From assembly GCA_034211175.1 (NCBI GenBank), contig JAXHUH010000169.1:10841-74840 (forward strand): a DNA stretch of 64,000 nucleotides, written 5' to 3'. This document shows positions 41,651-50,181 of the stretch, in pieces. The DNA is from JAXHUH01 sp034211175 (GTDB lineage Bacteria > Actinomycetota > Acidimicrobiia > Acidimicrobiales > CAIXPF01). The translations under genes were made by a program, and so were the position numbers. The stretch's first letter is position 1. Every line of letters begins with the position of its first letter. The notes under the pieces were generated by a model. That model was not told the origin of the DNA, searched no databases, and saw only the letters and a list, made by a program, of their open reading frames with translations.

Positions 41651-42793
41651 CTAGGAGGTGGCCAGCTTCTTCTGGGGGTCGAAGAACGGGAGGTCGACGA
41701 CGGTTGCCGTGGTCCGGCCGCCATCGGTGACCACCTCGACGCGGGTGCCGATCCGCGCCGCGTCGACGGCGACCATGGCCAGCGCGATGTTCTGCTCGAG
41801 GCGGGGCGAGTGGACGGCGGACGTGACCTTGCCGATGGTGACGTCGTCGCTCGTGACCGGCCAGTACGAGGTGTTGGGCCCGGGGAGACGGGGGCCGTCG
41901 AGGACCAGACCGACCTGTCGGCGGCTCACCCCTTCGTCCCGGATGCGGCGGAGCGCGGCCTTGCCGATGAACTCGGTGTCCATCTCGAGGTCGACCAACC
42001 GGTCGAGACTGAGCTCGTAGGGGTTCGTGCTGGCGTCGGCATCGGCGCGATAGGACAGCATGGCGCCTTCGATGCGCCGGATCGTGGAGGTGTGCCCGGG
42101 CTTCAGGCCGTGGGGCTGGCCGGCGGCCATGATCTGCTCCCAGAGCTCGTCGCCGCGGGAGCCGTCCCGCAGGTAGAGCTCGTAGCCCAGCTCGCTCGAC
42201 CACCCCGTCCGCGACACGACGAGGGGGATGCCGTCCAGGTCGATCTCGCGGAGGAAGTAGTACCGCAGGTCCAGGATGCGCTCGCCGAAGAGCGCGGTCA
42301 TCACCTCGGCGGACCGCGGGCCCTGCAGCTGCAGCGGGGACACGTCGGGCTCGCTGATGGCGACGTCCATCCCCGCGTGCACGGCCACACCCTGTGCCCA
42401 CAGGAGGATGTCGCTGTCGGCCAGGGAGATCCAGAAGTGGTCCTCGGCGAGACGAAGGAGGACCGGGTCGTTCAGGAGGCCACCCTCGGCGTTCGTGATC
42501 AGGACGTACTTGCACTGGCCGACGGCCATCTTCGACAGGTTGCGCGGCGTCAGCGTCTGGACGAACGCGGCGGCGTCCGGACCCGTGATCTCGACCTGCC
42601 GCTCGACGGCCACGTCGCACAGGATCGCGTCGCGGACGAGGTTCCAGAAGTTCTGCTCCGGGTCACCGAAGTCGCGTGGGATGTACATGTGGTTGTAGAC
42701 GGAGAACCGCTGTGCGCCCCACCTGATGGTGGCGTCGAAGAACGGCGACGTGCGGATCTGCGTCCCGAACCCGAGCTCTGCTGATCGGTCCAT
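41651..42793 (-). CDS. GcvT-family folate-dependent methyltransferase, DmdA-like
   Basis: The 380-residue protein belongs to the aminomethyltransferase (GcvT) fold. Its wording follows dimethylsulfoniopropionate demethylase DmdA as I remember it: YNHMYIPRDFGDPEQNFWNL, CDVAVERQVEITGPDAAAFV, TLTPRNLSKMAVGQCKY, NDPVLLRLAEDHFWISLADSD, EPDVSPLQLQGP and RIEGAMLSY. DmdA transfers a methyl group from its substrate to tetrahydrofolate. Other family members demethylate glycine betaine, sarcosine or dimethylglycine, or degrade lignin-type methyl ethers, so DMSP is not proven. GGGGGGTCAGAC before ATG 42793 supports the start. It may use a substrate imported by the adjacent transporter. Confidence 0.85.
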   Translation of the reverse strand: MDRSAELGFGTQIRTSPFFDATIRWGAQRFSVYNHMYIPRDFGDPEQNFWNLVRDAILCDVAVERQVEITGPDAAAFVQTLTPRNLSKMAVGQCKYVLITNAEGGLLNDPVLLRLAEDHFWISLADSDILLWAQGVAVHAGMDVAISEPDVSPLQLQGPRSAEVMTALFGERILDLRYYFLREIDLDGIPLVVSRTGWSSELGYELYLRDGSRGDELWEQIMAAGQPHGLKPGHTSTIRRIEGAMLSYRADADASTNPYELSLDRLVDLEMDTEFIGKAALRRIRDEGVSRRQVGLVLDGPRLPGPNTSYWPVTSDDVTIGKVTSAVHSPRLEQNIALAMVAVDAARIGTRVEVVTDGGRTTATVVDLPFFDPQKKLATS

Positions 42794-43066
42794 GTCTGAC
42801 CCCCCGGTCCGGCCGGCGCTCGAGACCGTGGGTCTGCGCCGTCCTGGCATCGCCGATCCCGCCCGGCCCGTGCGACGGCGTCGTCTCGATGCGCATCGAG
42901 TCGCCGCCGCACGGTCTCGGCCACCGGGACCGGCGTGTCATCGTCCCAAGGTTGCCACGCCGCGGTCTCCGTTCGTCGTCTCGGCCCGCCGGTGGTGGCC
43001 CGTGCCGGATGCGCGAGAGGGAGACGACGACCACGGGGGGTCGCGAACGCAGAGGCTGCGATCGCG

Positions 43067-43348
43067 TAGACTGACGTCTCGGGTTCCGGGAGTCCGACGT
43101 CCATCGATGTTCATCGAGGTCGGCGAGCTCCCAGAAGCCACACCCTCATCACGGCCTGGGGCCGATCGGTACCCCGCAGCTCGCGTCGTTCGCGGGAGCT
43201 GCGGGCTCGGCGTCGACACCAGTGCGGATCCCGGCTCGGGCCGGGGCAGCCGCGGGATCGTTGGTCACTGTGGGGGAGCAGAGCGGGAGCGTCGAGCAAC
43301 GAGGGTGACGCTCCCACGAGATCGAACACCCCCAGGAGCAACCCCCAC
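43067..43348 (+). ncRNA. Long structured 5' leader of the DEAD-box helicase gene
   Basis: A TAGACT -10 box (43067-43072) would start a transcript near 43079, leaving a leader of about 270 nt. Two perfect hairpins are visible: CCCGCAGCTC with GAGCTGCGGG (43173-43205, with an inner GCG/CGC extension) and GGGAGCGTC with GACGCTCCC (43285-43315, 13-nt loop), the second only 19 nt before the AGGAG ribosome site. Cold-shock helicase messages of other bacteria have long regulatory leaders. No known riboswitch is recognised. The rest of the 42.8-43.35 kb gap shows no gene. Confidence 0.5.
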
Positions 43349-45049
43349 ATGCAGCCGTCAGATCACGCACCCGCGGACTTCGCCGCGCTCGGGCTCCGGT
43401 CCGAGATCCTCGAGACGCTCGACCGGCTCGGCTACCCCGAGCCGAGCCCGATCCAGCGCGAGGCGATCCCCGCCCTCCTGTCCGGGGCGGACGTCCTCGG
43501 CACCGCTGCGACCGGTACCGGCAAGACCGCGGCGTTCTCCCTGCCGATCGTCGACGGCATCGGTGAGACCTCGGGCCAGCCGGTCCCGACCGCGCTCGTG
43601 CTCGTGCCCACCCGCGAGCTCGCCGTCCAGGTCGCCGAGGCCATGACCGGCTACGGCGCCGCGTTCGACCTGCAGGTCCTCGCGGTGTTCGGCGGCCAGC
43701 CCATCCACCACCAGCTCCGCGCCCTCAAGCACGGGGTCCACGTGGTCGTCGCGACCCCGGGCCGGGCGTCCGACCACCTGCGGCGAGGCTCGCTCGACCT
43801 GACGACCGTCACCACGGTGGTGCTCGACGAGGCCGACGAGATGCTCGACATGGGCTTCGCGGAGGACATCGGCGCGATCCTCGACGCGACCCCGGCCGAG
43901 CGTCAGACCGTGATGTTCTCGGCCACACTGCCCCCGCGGGTGGCGGGCCTCGCCGAGCGGTACCAGCGTGACCCGGTGCGGGTCAGCATCACCCACAAGG
44001 AGAACGAGGCCTCCAAGGGCTCGATCCGCCAGGACGGGTACCTGGTCGACAAGCGCCACAAGGCCGCCGTCCTCGGCCGCGTCCTCGACATCGAGAGCCC
44101 GGGCTCGACGATCGTGTTCTGCAAGACCCGCAGCGACGTCGACGAGCTCACCGTGACCATGAACGCGCGGGGCTATCGGGCCGAGGCCCTCCACGGCGGC
44201 ATGGACCAGGTCCAGCGGGACAAGGTGATGAACCGGCTGCGCGACGGCGTGGCCGAGCTGCTCGTCGCCACCGACGTCGCGGCCCGGGGCCTCGACGTCG
44301 ACACCCTCACCCACGTCGTCAACTACGACGTCCCGAGCTCGCCGGAGAGCTACGTGCACCGCATCGGCCGGGTCGGTCGTGCCGGGCGCGAGGGCGTGGC
44401 CATCACGCTGGTCGACCCCCGTCAGCGCCGTTCGCTGGCCAACGTCGAGCGCCTCACCCGCACGCCGCTCGAGATGAAGCCGATCCCGTCCGTGGCGGAC
44501 CTGCGCCGCCACCAGCACGAGCGGGTGACGGCCGAGGTCGGGGGAGCGGTCGAGGACGGCGGGCTCCACGACTACGAGGAGCTGCTCGACCGGCTCACGG
44601 CCGACCACGACCTCCGCAAGGTCGCTCTGGCCGCCTTGAAGCTGGTCCACCGGGCCCAGTCCGGCGACGGTGACCTCGAGGAGATCCCGGCGCCCCGCAG
44701 CCGCTCGGATCGCAACCGGCGCGACGACGGCCCGCGGCGCAACGGCAGCACCGACAAGCGCGCCCGCGCCAAGCACGACCGGGGCCGGGGCGACGATCGC
44801 AACGACGGCGAGACCGGGTTCGTGTTCGTCGGGCTCGGCAAGCGGAACGGCCTTCGCCCGGCGAACCTCGTCGGCGCGATTGCCAACGAGACCGACCTCG
44901 TCGGTCGCTCCATCGGCCCGATCCGGATCAAGGACAACTACGCCGTCGTCGGCGTGCCCGACCGCTCGGTCGACGAGGTCGTCTCCGTGCTCCGGGGCAT
45001 GACGGTGCGGGGCAACCGCGCCACCAGCGTCCGCCGCTACGTGGACTGA
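43349..45049 (+). CDS. deaD: DEAD-box ATP-dependent RNA helicase, DeaD/CsdA type
   Basis: The 566-residue protein has the Q motif (YPEPSPIQREAIPALL), motif I ATGTGKTA, motif II VLDEADEMLDMGF, motif III SAT, motif V ATDVAARGLD and motif VI HRIGRVGRAGR. After a charged, disordered linker (about 440-485) comes an RRM-like DbpA domain (FVFVGLGKRNGLRPANLVGA, GPIRIKDNYAVVGVP). This is the CsdA/DbpA architecture used in ribosome assembly and mRNA unwinding at low temperature. The ribosome site is AGGAG, about 10 nt upstream of ATG 43349. It lacks the long C-terminal tail of E. coli DeaD. Confidence 0.97.
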   Translation: MQPSDHAPADFAALGLRSEILETLDRLGYPEPSPIQREAIPALLSGADVLGTAATGTGKTAAFSLPIVDGIGETSGQPVPTALVLVPTRELAVQVAEAMTGYGAAFDLQVLAVFGGQPIHHQLRALKHGVHVVVATPGRASDHLRRGSLDLTTVTTVVLDEADEMLDMGFAEDIGAILDATPAERQTVMFSATLPPRVAGLAERYQRDPVRVSITHKENEASKGSIRQDGYLVDKRHKAAVLGRVLDIESPGSTIVFCKTRSDVDELTVTMNARGYRAEALHGGMDQVQRDKVMNRLRDGVAELLVATDVAARGLDVDTLTHVVNYDVPSSPESYVHRIGRVGRAGREGVAITLVDPRQRRSLANVERLTRTPLEMKPIPSVADLRRHQHERVTAEVGGAVEDGGLHDYEELLDRLTADHDLRKVALAALKLVHRAQSGDGDLEEIPAPRSRSDRNRRDDGPRRNGSTDKRARAKHDRGRGDDRNDGETGFVFVGLGKRNGLRPANLVGAIANETDLVGRSIGPIRIKDNYAVVGVPDRSVDEVVSVLRGMTVRGNRATSVRRYVD

Positions 45050-45058
45050 CGGGCCGAG

Positions 45059-45241
45059 CTATCGGCCGGGGCCGCCGGCGGTGGCGAGGTGTCGCCGGCG
45101 GCGCACCAGGATGGCGAGCGCGCCGGCATCGATCACCACGGTCAGCCTGTCGAACACGCCGACCTGGTCGGTGAACGTCAGCACGATGTTCACGGTCAGG
45201 ACGGCGATGGCGAGGGCGAACGACGCGCGTGTTCCGCTCAG
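45059..45241 (-). CDS. Possible small membrane protein downstream of the monooxygenase gene
   Basis: The frame downstream of the ABM gene encodes LAIAVLTVNIVLTFTDQV, then FDRLTVVIDAGALAILV and a basic tail, i.e. two membrane segments. No ATG or GTG start is well placed: a CTG at 45241 or the GTG at 45193 would be needed. Codon use is coding-like. It may be a real 45-60-residue membrane peptide overlapping the ABM stop, or a decayed end of a longer gene. Confidence 0.35.
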   Translation of the reverse strand: MSGTRASFALAIAVLTVNIVLTFTDQVGVFDRLTVVIDAGALAILVRRRRHLATAGGPGR

Positions 45242-45543
45242 GTCAGGTCGATGGCTGTCGCCTCCAGGAACGAGACCTCGCGGCTGATCGGTTCGACGGC
45301 CGCGGCGTTGGTGCCCGGTGCACGACGCCGTTGCCTCAGCGCCTCCAGATGAGCGTCGAGGTCGGCCTTCGTCTCCCAGCGCTCGGAGAGGACGACTCGG
45401 TCCGGTTCGAGCGGGTCGGCGGCGAGCACGTACTCGATGCAGCCCTTCTCGCTCCTGCTGATCCGTTGGTTCTCCACCGACTGCGCGAGGAACTGCTCGC
45501 GATCCTCGGCGGCGACCCGGAACACACCCTGGACGACGATCAT
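45238..45543 (-). CDS. Antibiotic-biosynthesis-monooxygenase (ABM/YgiN) domain protein
   Basis: The 101-residue protein is a single ferredoxin-like ABM domain: MIVVQGVFRVAAEDREQFLA, SRSEKGCIEYVLAADPLEP, VVLSERWETKADLDAHLEAL. Members are cofactor-free monooxygenases or quinol oxidases; most are uncharacterised. The size fits a dimeric enzyme. It lies 43 nt after the START-like gene in the same direction and may be co-transcribed. Confidence 0.9.
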   Translation of the reverse strand: MIVVQGVFRVAAEDREQFLAQSVENQRISRSEKGCIEYVLAADPLEPDRVVLSERWETKADLDAHLEALRQRRRAPGTNAAAVEPISREVSFLEATAIDLT

Positions 45544-45586
45544 GGGGCGCAGCGTCGCACATCGCGCCGCGCGTGATGGCCCGTCG

Positions 45587-46120
45587 TCAGGAGTCCGCAG
45601 CTGCGGCTGCTCCGGTTCGATCGGTCCCGCCGGCGCCGGGGCGGCGGCGGCCGGGGGCGACGGTGCGGGCCAGGATGCCGAGCGTTGCCAGCAGGTTGGT
45701 CTCGGAGATGACGGGGAACACGCTGTCGGCGATCGGCCGGTACTGCTCGTGGATGTCGGACCAGTCGTAGTACGACGTCACGAGCGTGCCGCCGTCGACC
45801 GGTTCGAGGCGGTAGCCGTACACGTGGCCGATCGGCGGCTGCATGACCCCCTCGATCGTCCAGGCGATCTCGCGATCGGGATCGAGGGTCGAGATCACCA
45901 CCGTGACGTCGTACTCGCCGAGGTCGTAGTCCCGCAGCGAGTCGCGGTCCATGTGCACGACGAAACGATCGCCGACCGCCGCGGCCGGTTCGCCGTCGGC
46001 CGACATGAGCATGCCGGAGGCGTCGATCGCCACGTGGCCCTGCGGGTCGCGCAGCACGGCGAAGATGGCGGGCGGGTCCGCAGCGATCGCCCGCTGGACC
46101 TCGATCCGTTGCTCGCTCAT
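45587..46120 (-). CDS. SRPBCC (START-like, polyketide cyclase/Coq10 type) protein
   Basis: The 177-residue protein begins IEVQRAIAADPPAIFAVLRD, and has VGDRFVVHMDRDSLRDY, REIAWTIEG and PVDGGTLVTSYYDWSDI, which is the SRPBCC helix-grip fold that binds a hydrophobic ligand. A TAGGGT -10 box (46132-46127) ends 7 nt before ATG 46120, so the message is probably leaderless. The last 25 residues are Pro/Gly/Ala-rich and probably disordered. Ligand unknown. Confidence 0.9.
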   Translation of the reverse strand: MSEQRIEVQRAIAADPPAIFAVLRDPQGHVAIDASGMLMSADGEPAAAVGDRFVVHMDRDSLRDYDLGEYDVTVVISTLDPDREIAWTIEGVMQPPIGHVYGYRLEPVDGGTLVTSYYDWSDIHEQYRPIADSVFPVISETNLLATLGILARTVAPGRRRPGAGGTDRTGAAAAADS

Positions 46121-46225
46121 GCCGGGACCCTACTGCGACGTCTGTTGCCGCGACCTGGTGACCTCCGTTTCCGCTCCTCGCGCCGAGGTTTCCCGCCGTG
46201 TGGTCGGGAGCGGATCGGTCGGCGA

Positions 46226-47557
46226 TCAGGTCGACGCGAGGTCGCGGCGGCGGAGTGCGGCAAGACCGACGGCCGCCAGAGCGGTCGCGACCGTGACGAG
46301 CGCAACTGGAGCGCCCGCGGTGGGCTCGGCGGCGGGGACACCGGGCAGGTGGACGAACGGCGAGACGCTGAGCAGCGAACCCGGCAGCTGCAGCGGCTCC
46401 GCGAGCATCGTGACGACGGCGACGACCCCGAACCCGCTCCAGGCGATCACTGACGCAACGCGCGGGGCGGCTCCGTGGAGGAGCACGGTCAGCCCGGCGA
46501 CGACCCACGCGCCGGGGAGTTGCGCCAGATTGGCCACCGCCAGCTCCCCGGCCCACGACAGGTCGTCGGCCCGCCAACCGTGGATCAGCCCTGCAGCGAC
46601 ACCGGAGACCGCGAGGATCGCCGCGCTGCCGGCGGCGACGATGCCGACGTGGCTCGCGGCCCACGCCAGCCGCGACACCGGCGTCGCCAACACGAGCCCC
46701 GCTCTGCCCTCCGTCTCCTCGGTGTGCAGCTGCATGAGGTTCCCGATGACGTAGGCGGCGGTGGCGAGTGCCAGCACGACGGCGACGGTCGCCAGGAACG
46801 CCTCGAGCGGCGTGCCCTCGGTGCCGGTGAAGCGCTCGGCCACGTCCGGGTCGGACTCGAAGGCCTCCTCGACCTCGGTCGCGAGCGAACCGAACACGGC
46901 GGCGAACGCCGTGATCCCGGCCAGCCAGCCCGCGAACGGCGCTCGTTGGAGACGGAGGGCGAGTCCGACTGGCGAGCCGAGCGCGTCCGGGGCTCGAGCA
47001 CGACCGCGATCGCCGTGTCCCCCGCCGAGCGTGCCGCCGAGGTCGCGCCGATCCACCAGCCACCACGAGATCGCGAGAACGCCGACGGCGACCACGAGGC
47101 CGATGGCCACGAGCACGACGGCCGAGAGCGCGGCGATGCCCGCATTGGCGACCGTCGTCGCCGCCACCGCAGCGGTCGGCTGCGCACGGCGGCCGACGAC
47201 GCCCGCTCGTACGAGCTCGGTGCGGCCCGCCTGCTCCTCGGCACGGGTGTGGCGGACCACGAGCAGCACGCTCATCAGGGCCGCGGTCGCGGCGAACGAC
47301 ACGAACACCTCGAACGAGACACGACCGCCGATGGTGTCGAGAGCGACGGGCCGCCCGCCGATGACGGCGGCTGCGATGTTGCCCTCGGCGCTTCGGGCGA
47401 ACTCCTCACGACTCGCGGGTGTCGAGTACAGGTCCATCACGTTGGCGACCCGTAGGGCGAGCAGGCCGACGAGGCCGAACGCCCACAGCCCGAGCCGCCC
47501 GCAATCGCGTCGCAGGCACGATGCGACGAGCGCCACCGTCCCGGCGAACGGGCTCAC
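46226..47557 (-). CDS. ABC exporter permease, polyketide-antibiotic type, with internal deletion
   Basis: The 443-residue membrane protein matches actinobacterial ABC-2-like permeases of the antibiotic exporter type: EEQAGRTELVRAGVVGRRAQ, SPVGLALRLQRAPFAGW, AVFGSLATEVEEAF, HTEETEGRAGLVLATPVSR. Relatives are about 530 residues. Here the sequence passes directly from VLVAIGLVVAVG to VLAISWWLVDRRDLG, skipping about 100 residues that normally carry several helices and the WLSPIGW-type motif. The protein is therefore probably non-functional. Its GTG overlaps the stop of the truncated ATPase. Confidence 0.8.
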   Translation of the reverse strand: MSPFAGTVALVASCLRRDCGRLGLWAFGLVGLLALRVANVMDLYSTPASREEFARSAEGNIAAAVIGGRPVALDTIGGRVSFEVFVSFAATAALMSVLLVVRHTRAEEQAGRTELVRAGVVGRRAQPTAAVAATTVANAGIAALSAVVLVAIGLVVAVGVLAISWWLVDRRDLGGTLGGGHGDRGRARAPDALGSPVGLALRLQRAPFAGWLAGITAFAAVFGSLATEVEEAFESDPDVAERFTGTEGTPLEAFLATVAVVLALATAAYVIGNLMQLHTEETEGRAGLVLATPVSRLAWAASHVGIVAAGSAAILAVSGVAAGLIHGWRADDLSWAGELAVANLAQLPGAWVVAGLTVLLHGAAPRVASVIAWSGFGVVAVVTMLAEPLQLPGSLLSVSPFVHLPGVPAAEPTAGAPVALVTVATALAAVGLAALRRRDLAST

Positions 47558-47940
47558 GGCCGGCCCTCGGTGGCCTGGCCCCGGGGTGGTCCTCCGTCGT
47601 GATCGCGCAGGAAGAACGCCTCGAGCGACGGCGGTCGGCTGGTCAGCGATCGGATCCCTCGTTCGGCCACGAACCGGATGGCTGCGTCGAGGGCGGTCGC
47701 CTCGACATCGAAGCCGACGTGTCCGTCCGTGATCTCGACGTCGTGCACACCGGCGAGCTCGCCGATGCCGTCGAGGGGCCGCTCGGTCTCGACCGAGACG
47801 GTCGTCCGCATGAGGTGACGGAGCTCGGACAGCGTGCCGTGCTCGACGACCCGTCCCGCCCGGATGATGGTGACGCAGTCCGCCAGCGCCTCGACCTCGG
47901 CCAGCGCGTGCGACGAGAGCAGGACGGTACGACCCTCGCC
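47554..47940 (-). pseudogene. C-terminal remnant of an ABC exporter ATPase
   Basis: From about 47940 the frame reads GEGRTVLLSSHALAEVEALA and continues DCVTIIRAGRVVEHGTLSEL to a DrrA-like C-terminal domain ending LEAFFLRDH. Walker A, the signature motif and Walker B are absent: the sequence upstream in the same frame is unrelated. It is coupled to the permease (GTGA). With the permease deletion it shows that this exporter has decayed. Confidence 0.8.
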
Positions 47941-48340
47941 GCGCACCATTTCGTCGCCAGCAAGAGGGACATCGGCGACCGACGCGGAGATCGGGGTGCC
48001 GAACTCGGTTGCCCGCGGCGGCTCGGCGCACTCGGCGCAGGTACCTACGATGATCCGGCGATCGCACGGGAGCCGCTGGGGATCGCCGCCGTCCAGACCC
48101 TCCACGGTGAGGCCGGCCCGGTCGGGCGCGGCAGCCGAGCCCGCGAGCGACTGGACTCGGATGGTGCGCGCGCCCGGCGCGCCAGCTCGGCCGCCGGGGA
48201 GCGGGCCGATCGGAACCCCGAGAGGCGGTGCCGTGGCGCCTGTTGGGACAAACGACCGCACGGATGTCGAGAACCGGCCGGCGGTTTCGTCCCCGGTGTC
48301 GGGACGGCCACGATGGGCCGTACGGACCGAGGAGAACGCC
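47941..48340. other. Unassigned stretch between ATPase remnant and DGPF gene
   Basis: No gene is identified. A plus-strand frame reads YDDPAIAREPLGIAAVQTLH followed by Arg-rich sequence, which looks like scrambled coding DNA left after deletion of the ATPase N-terminus. The promoter of the DGPF gene must lie near its right end. Confidence 0.3.
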
Positions 48341-48748
48341 ATGGCCAAGTACCTGCTGCTCAAGCACTACCGGGGCGCGCCGGCGGCGGTGAACGACGTG
48401 CCGATGGACCGGTGGACGCCCGAGGAGGTCTCGGCCCACATCCGGTTCATGGAGGACTTCGCAGCGCGGCTCGAGCGCACCGGTGAGTACGTCGACGGCC
48501 AGGCGCTGTCGCCCGACGGCATGTTCGTGCGCCACGACGGCGCTGGCCGGCCGCCGGTGACCGACGGGCCGTTCGCGGAGACCAAGGACCTGATCGCCGG
48601 GTGGATGGTGATCGATGTCGACACCGAGGAGCGGGCGGTCGAGCTCGCCGGTGAGCTCTCGGCCGCGCCGGGCGCGGGCGGTGAGCCGATCGGGGAGTGG
48701 CTCGAGGTTCGCCCGTTCCTGACCGCGCCCCCGACGATCACCGAGTGA
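48341..48748 (+). CDS. DGPF/YCII-domain protein
   Basis: The 135-residue protein is a YCII-like alpha/beta barrel domain protein. It contains the motif that names the subgroup, VTDGPFAETKD, after YLLLKHYRG and AHIRFMEDFAARL. GGAG 7 nt before ATG 48341 supports the start. Its TGA overlaps the GTG of the sigma factor gene (GTGA). DGPF proteins are known partners in gene neighbourhoods of ECF42 sigma factors, although no partner function is established. Confidence 0.93.
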   Translation: MAKYLLLKHYRGAPAAVNDVPMDRWTPEEVSAHIRFMEDFAARLERTGEYVDGQALSPDGMFVRHDGAGRPPVTDGPFAETKDLIAGWMVIDVDTEERAVELAGELSAAPGAGGEPIGEWLEVRPFLTAPPTITE

Positions 48749-49920
48749 TCGCGGTGGACGAGGCGCAGCTGCGGGCGCTCACACCTTCGGTGATCGGCAT
48801 CCTCGTTCGCCGCGGCGCCGACTTCGCGGCGGCCGAGGATGCCGTCCAGGACGGGCTCGTCGAGGCGGTGCGGCGGTGGCCGGACGACCCGCCGGGCGAT
48901 CCGAAGGGCTGGCTGGTCACGGTTGCGTGGCGCAAGTTCCTCGACACGACTCGGGCCGACACGTCGCGACGCGACCGCGAGGAGCGGGTCGAGCGGGGTG
49001 AGGTCGAGGCAGCGGCCCACCCGAGCGAGTCGGTCGGAGACGGGGCGGACGACACGCTCCGGCTCTACTTCCTGTGCGCCCACCCGTCGCTGACGCCGGC
49101 GTCGGCGGTGGCGCTCACGCTGCGGGCCGTCGGCGGGCTCACCACTCGCCAGATCGCGCAGGCGTACCTCGTGCCCGAGGCCACGATGGCCCAGCGCATC
49201 AGCCGGGCGAAGCGGACCGTGTCCGGTGTCCGGTTCGACCAGCCGGGGGACCTGGCGACGGTGCTGCGCGTCCTCTATCTCGTCTTCAACGAGGGCTACT
49301 CCGGTGATGTCGACCTGGCTGCCGAGGCCATCCGGCTCACCCGCCAGCTCGCGGCGAGAACGGCGGACGAGGAGGTCGCGGGACTGTTGGCACTCATGCT
49401 GTTGCACCACGCCCGTCGGGCGGCCCGGACCGGCCCCGACGGTCGGCTGGTGCCGCTCGCCGAGCAGGACCGGAGCCGCTGGGACACCCGACTGATCGCC
49501 GAGGGTGTCGACGTGCTCCAGACCGCGCTCGCACGCGACCGACTCGGTGAGTACCAGGCCCAGGCCGCCATCGCCGCCCTCCACGCCGACGCCCCGGATG
49601 CCGCCGAGACCGACTGGCCCCAGATCGTCGAGTGGTACGACGAGCTGGTCGGCCTCACCGACAGCCCGGTGGCCCGCCTCAACCGAGCGGTCGCGGTCGG
49701 GGAGGCGGACGGTCCCCGGGCCGGCCTCGCCGCGCTGGGCGACCTCGACCCCGCGCTTCCCCGCTACAGCGCGGTCGCGGCCTACCTCCACGAGCACGAC
49801 GGCGACATCGAGCGCGCGGCGCGCCTCTACGCCGAGGCTGCCCGCTCGGCGCCGAGCATGCCCGAGCGCGACCACCTCACCCGCCAGGCCGCCCGTTTGA
49901 ACGCACGGCTCCGGTCGTGA
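48745..49920 (+). CDS. ECF sigma factor, ECF42 type, with C-terminal TPR-like domain
   Basis: The 391-residue protein has a sigma region 2 (ADFAAAEDAVQDGLVEAVRR, PKGWLVTVAWRKFLD), a sigma region 4 (TLRAVGGLTTRQIAQAYLVP, QRISRAKRTV) and a long helical C-terminal extension (DQPGDLATVLRVLYLVFNEG, PQIVEWYDELVGLTDSPVA). This matches ECF42 factors, which lack an anti-sigma factor and use the C-terminal TPR-like extension instead. It is translationally coupled to the DGPF gene, its conserved neighbour. Confidence 0.93.
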   Translation: MIAVDEAQLRALTPSVIGILVRRGADFAAAEDAVQDGLVEAVRRWPDDPPGDPKGWLVTVAWRKFLDTTRADTSRRDREERVERGEVEAAAHPSESVGDGADDTLRLYFLCAHPSLTPASAVALTLRAVGGLTTRQIAQAYLVPEATMAQRISRAKRTVSGVRFDQPGDLATVLRVLYLVFNEGYSGDVDLAAEAIRLTRQLAARTADEEVAGLLALMLLHHARRAARTGPDGRLVPLAEQDRSRWDTRLIAEGVDVLQTALARDRLGEYQAQAAIAALHADAPDAAETDWPQIVEWYDELVGLTDSPVARLNRAVAVGEADGPRAGLAALGDLDPALPRYSAVAAYLHEHDGDIERAARLYAEAARSAPSMPERDHLTRQAARLNARLRS

Positions 49921-49926
49921 GGTTCT

Positions 49927-49947
49927 GTACGTAGGTAAGGTACGTAC
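49927..49947 (+). promoter_or_regulatory. Operator/promoter of the mazEF-type locus
   Basis: GTACGTA (49927-49933) and TACGTAC (49941-49947) are perfect 7-bp inverted arms with a 7-bp centre. TAAGGT (49936-49941) is a -10 box ending 7 nt before the antitoxin GTG 49948, so the message should be leaderless and the operator covers the transcription start region. Confidence 0.7.
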
Positions 49948-50181
49948 GTGCCGAACAAGACGATCAGCGTTCCCGACGACGTCGTGCCGATCATCGAGAG
50001 TCTCGGCGTGCCGTTCTCGCGGTGGGTGACCGACCAGCTCCGGCGCCATGCCGCCGAGCGCTCGGAGCTGAGCCTCGGGCAGCAGCTGCTCGCCGACGCG
50101 GCGCTGGCGGGTGACGATCGCCCGTCCGAAGAGCAGTCCCGCGCCGCGCTCGAGCGGATGGACCGCTCGGCGCCGTGGTAA
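49948..50181 (+). CDS. Antitoxin of a MazEF-type pair
   Basis: The 77-residue protein begins NKTISVPDDVVPIIESLGVP followed by SRWVTDQLRRHA, a ribbon-helix-helix or MazE-like DNA-binding segment, and has an acidic, flexible C-terminal part ending RAALERMDRSAPW that should bind the toxin. GTG 49948 coincides with the predicted transcription start. The stop overlaps the toxin start (TAATG). It regulates its own promoter at 49927-49947. Confidence 0.82.
   Translation: MPNKTISVPDDVVPIIESLGVPFSRWVTDQLRRHAAERSELSLGQQLLADAALAGDDRPSEEQSRAALERMDRSAPW

Noticed and set aside
42794..43060. Glycine riboswitch or SAM riboswitch near the GcvT-like gene
   Set aside because: The gene runs leftward from 42793 with only a ribosome site upstream; no tandem aptamer-like structure is seen.
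43349..45049. Minus-strand 472-residue frame opposite the helicase gene
   Set aside because: Shadow frame; all helicase motifs are on the plus strand.
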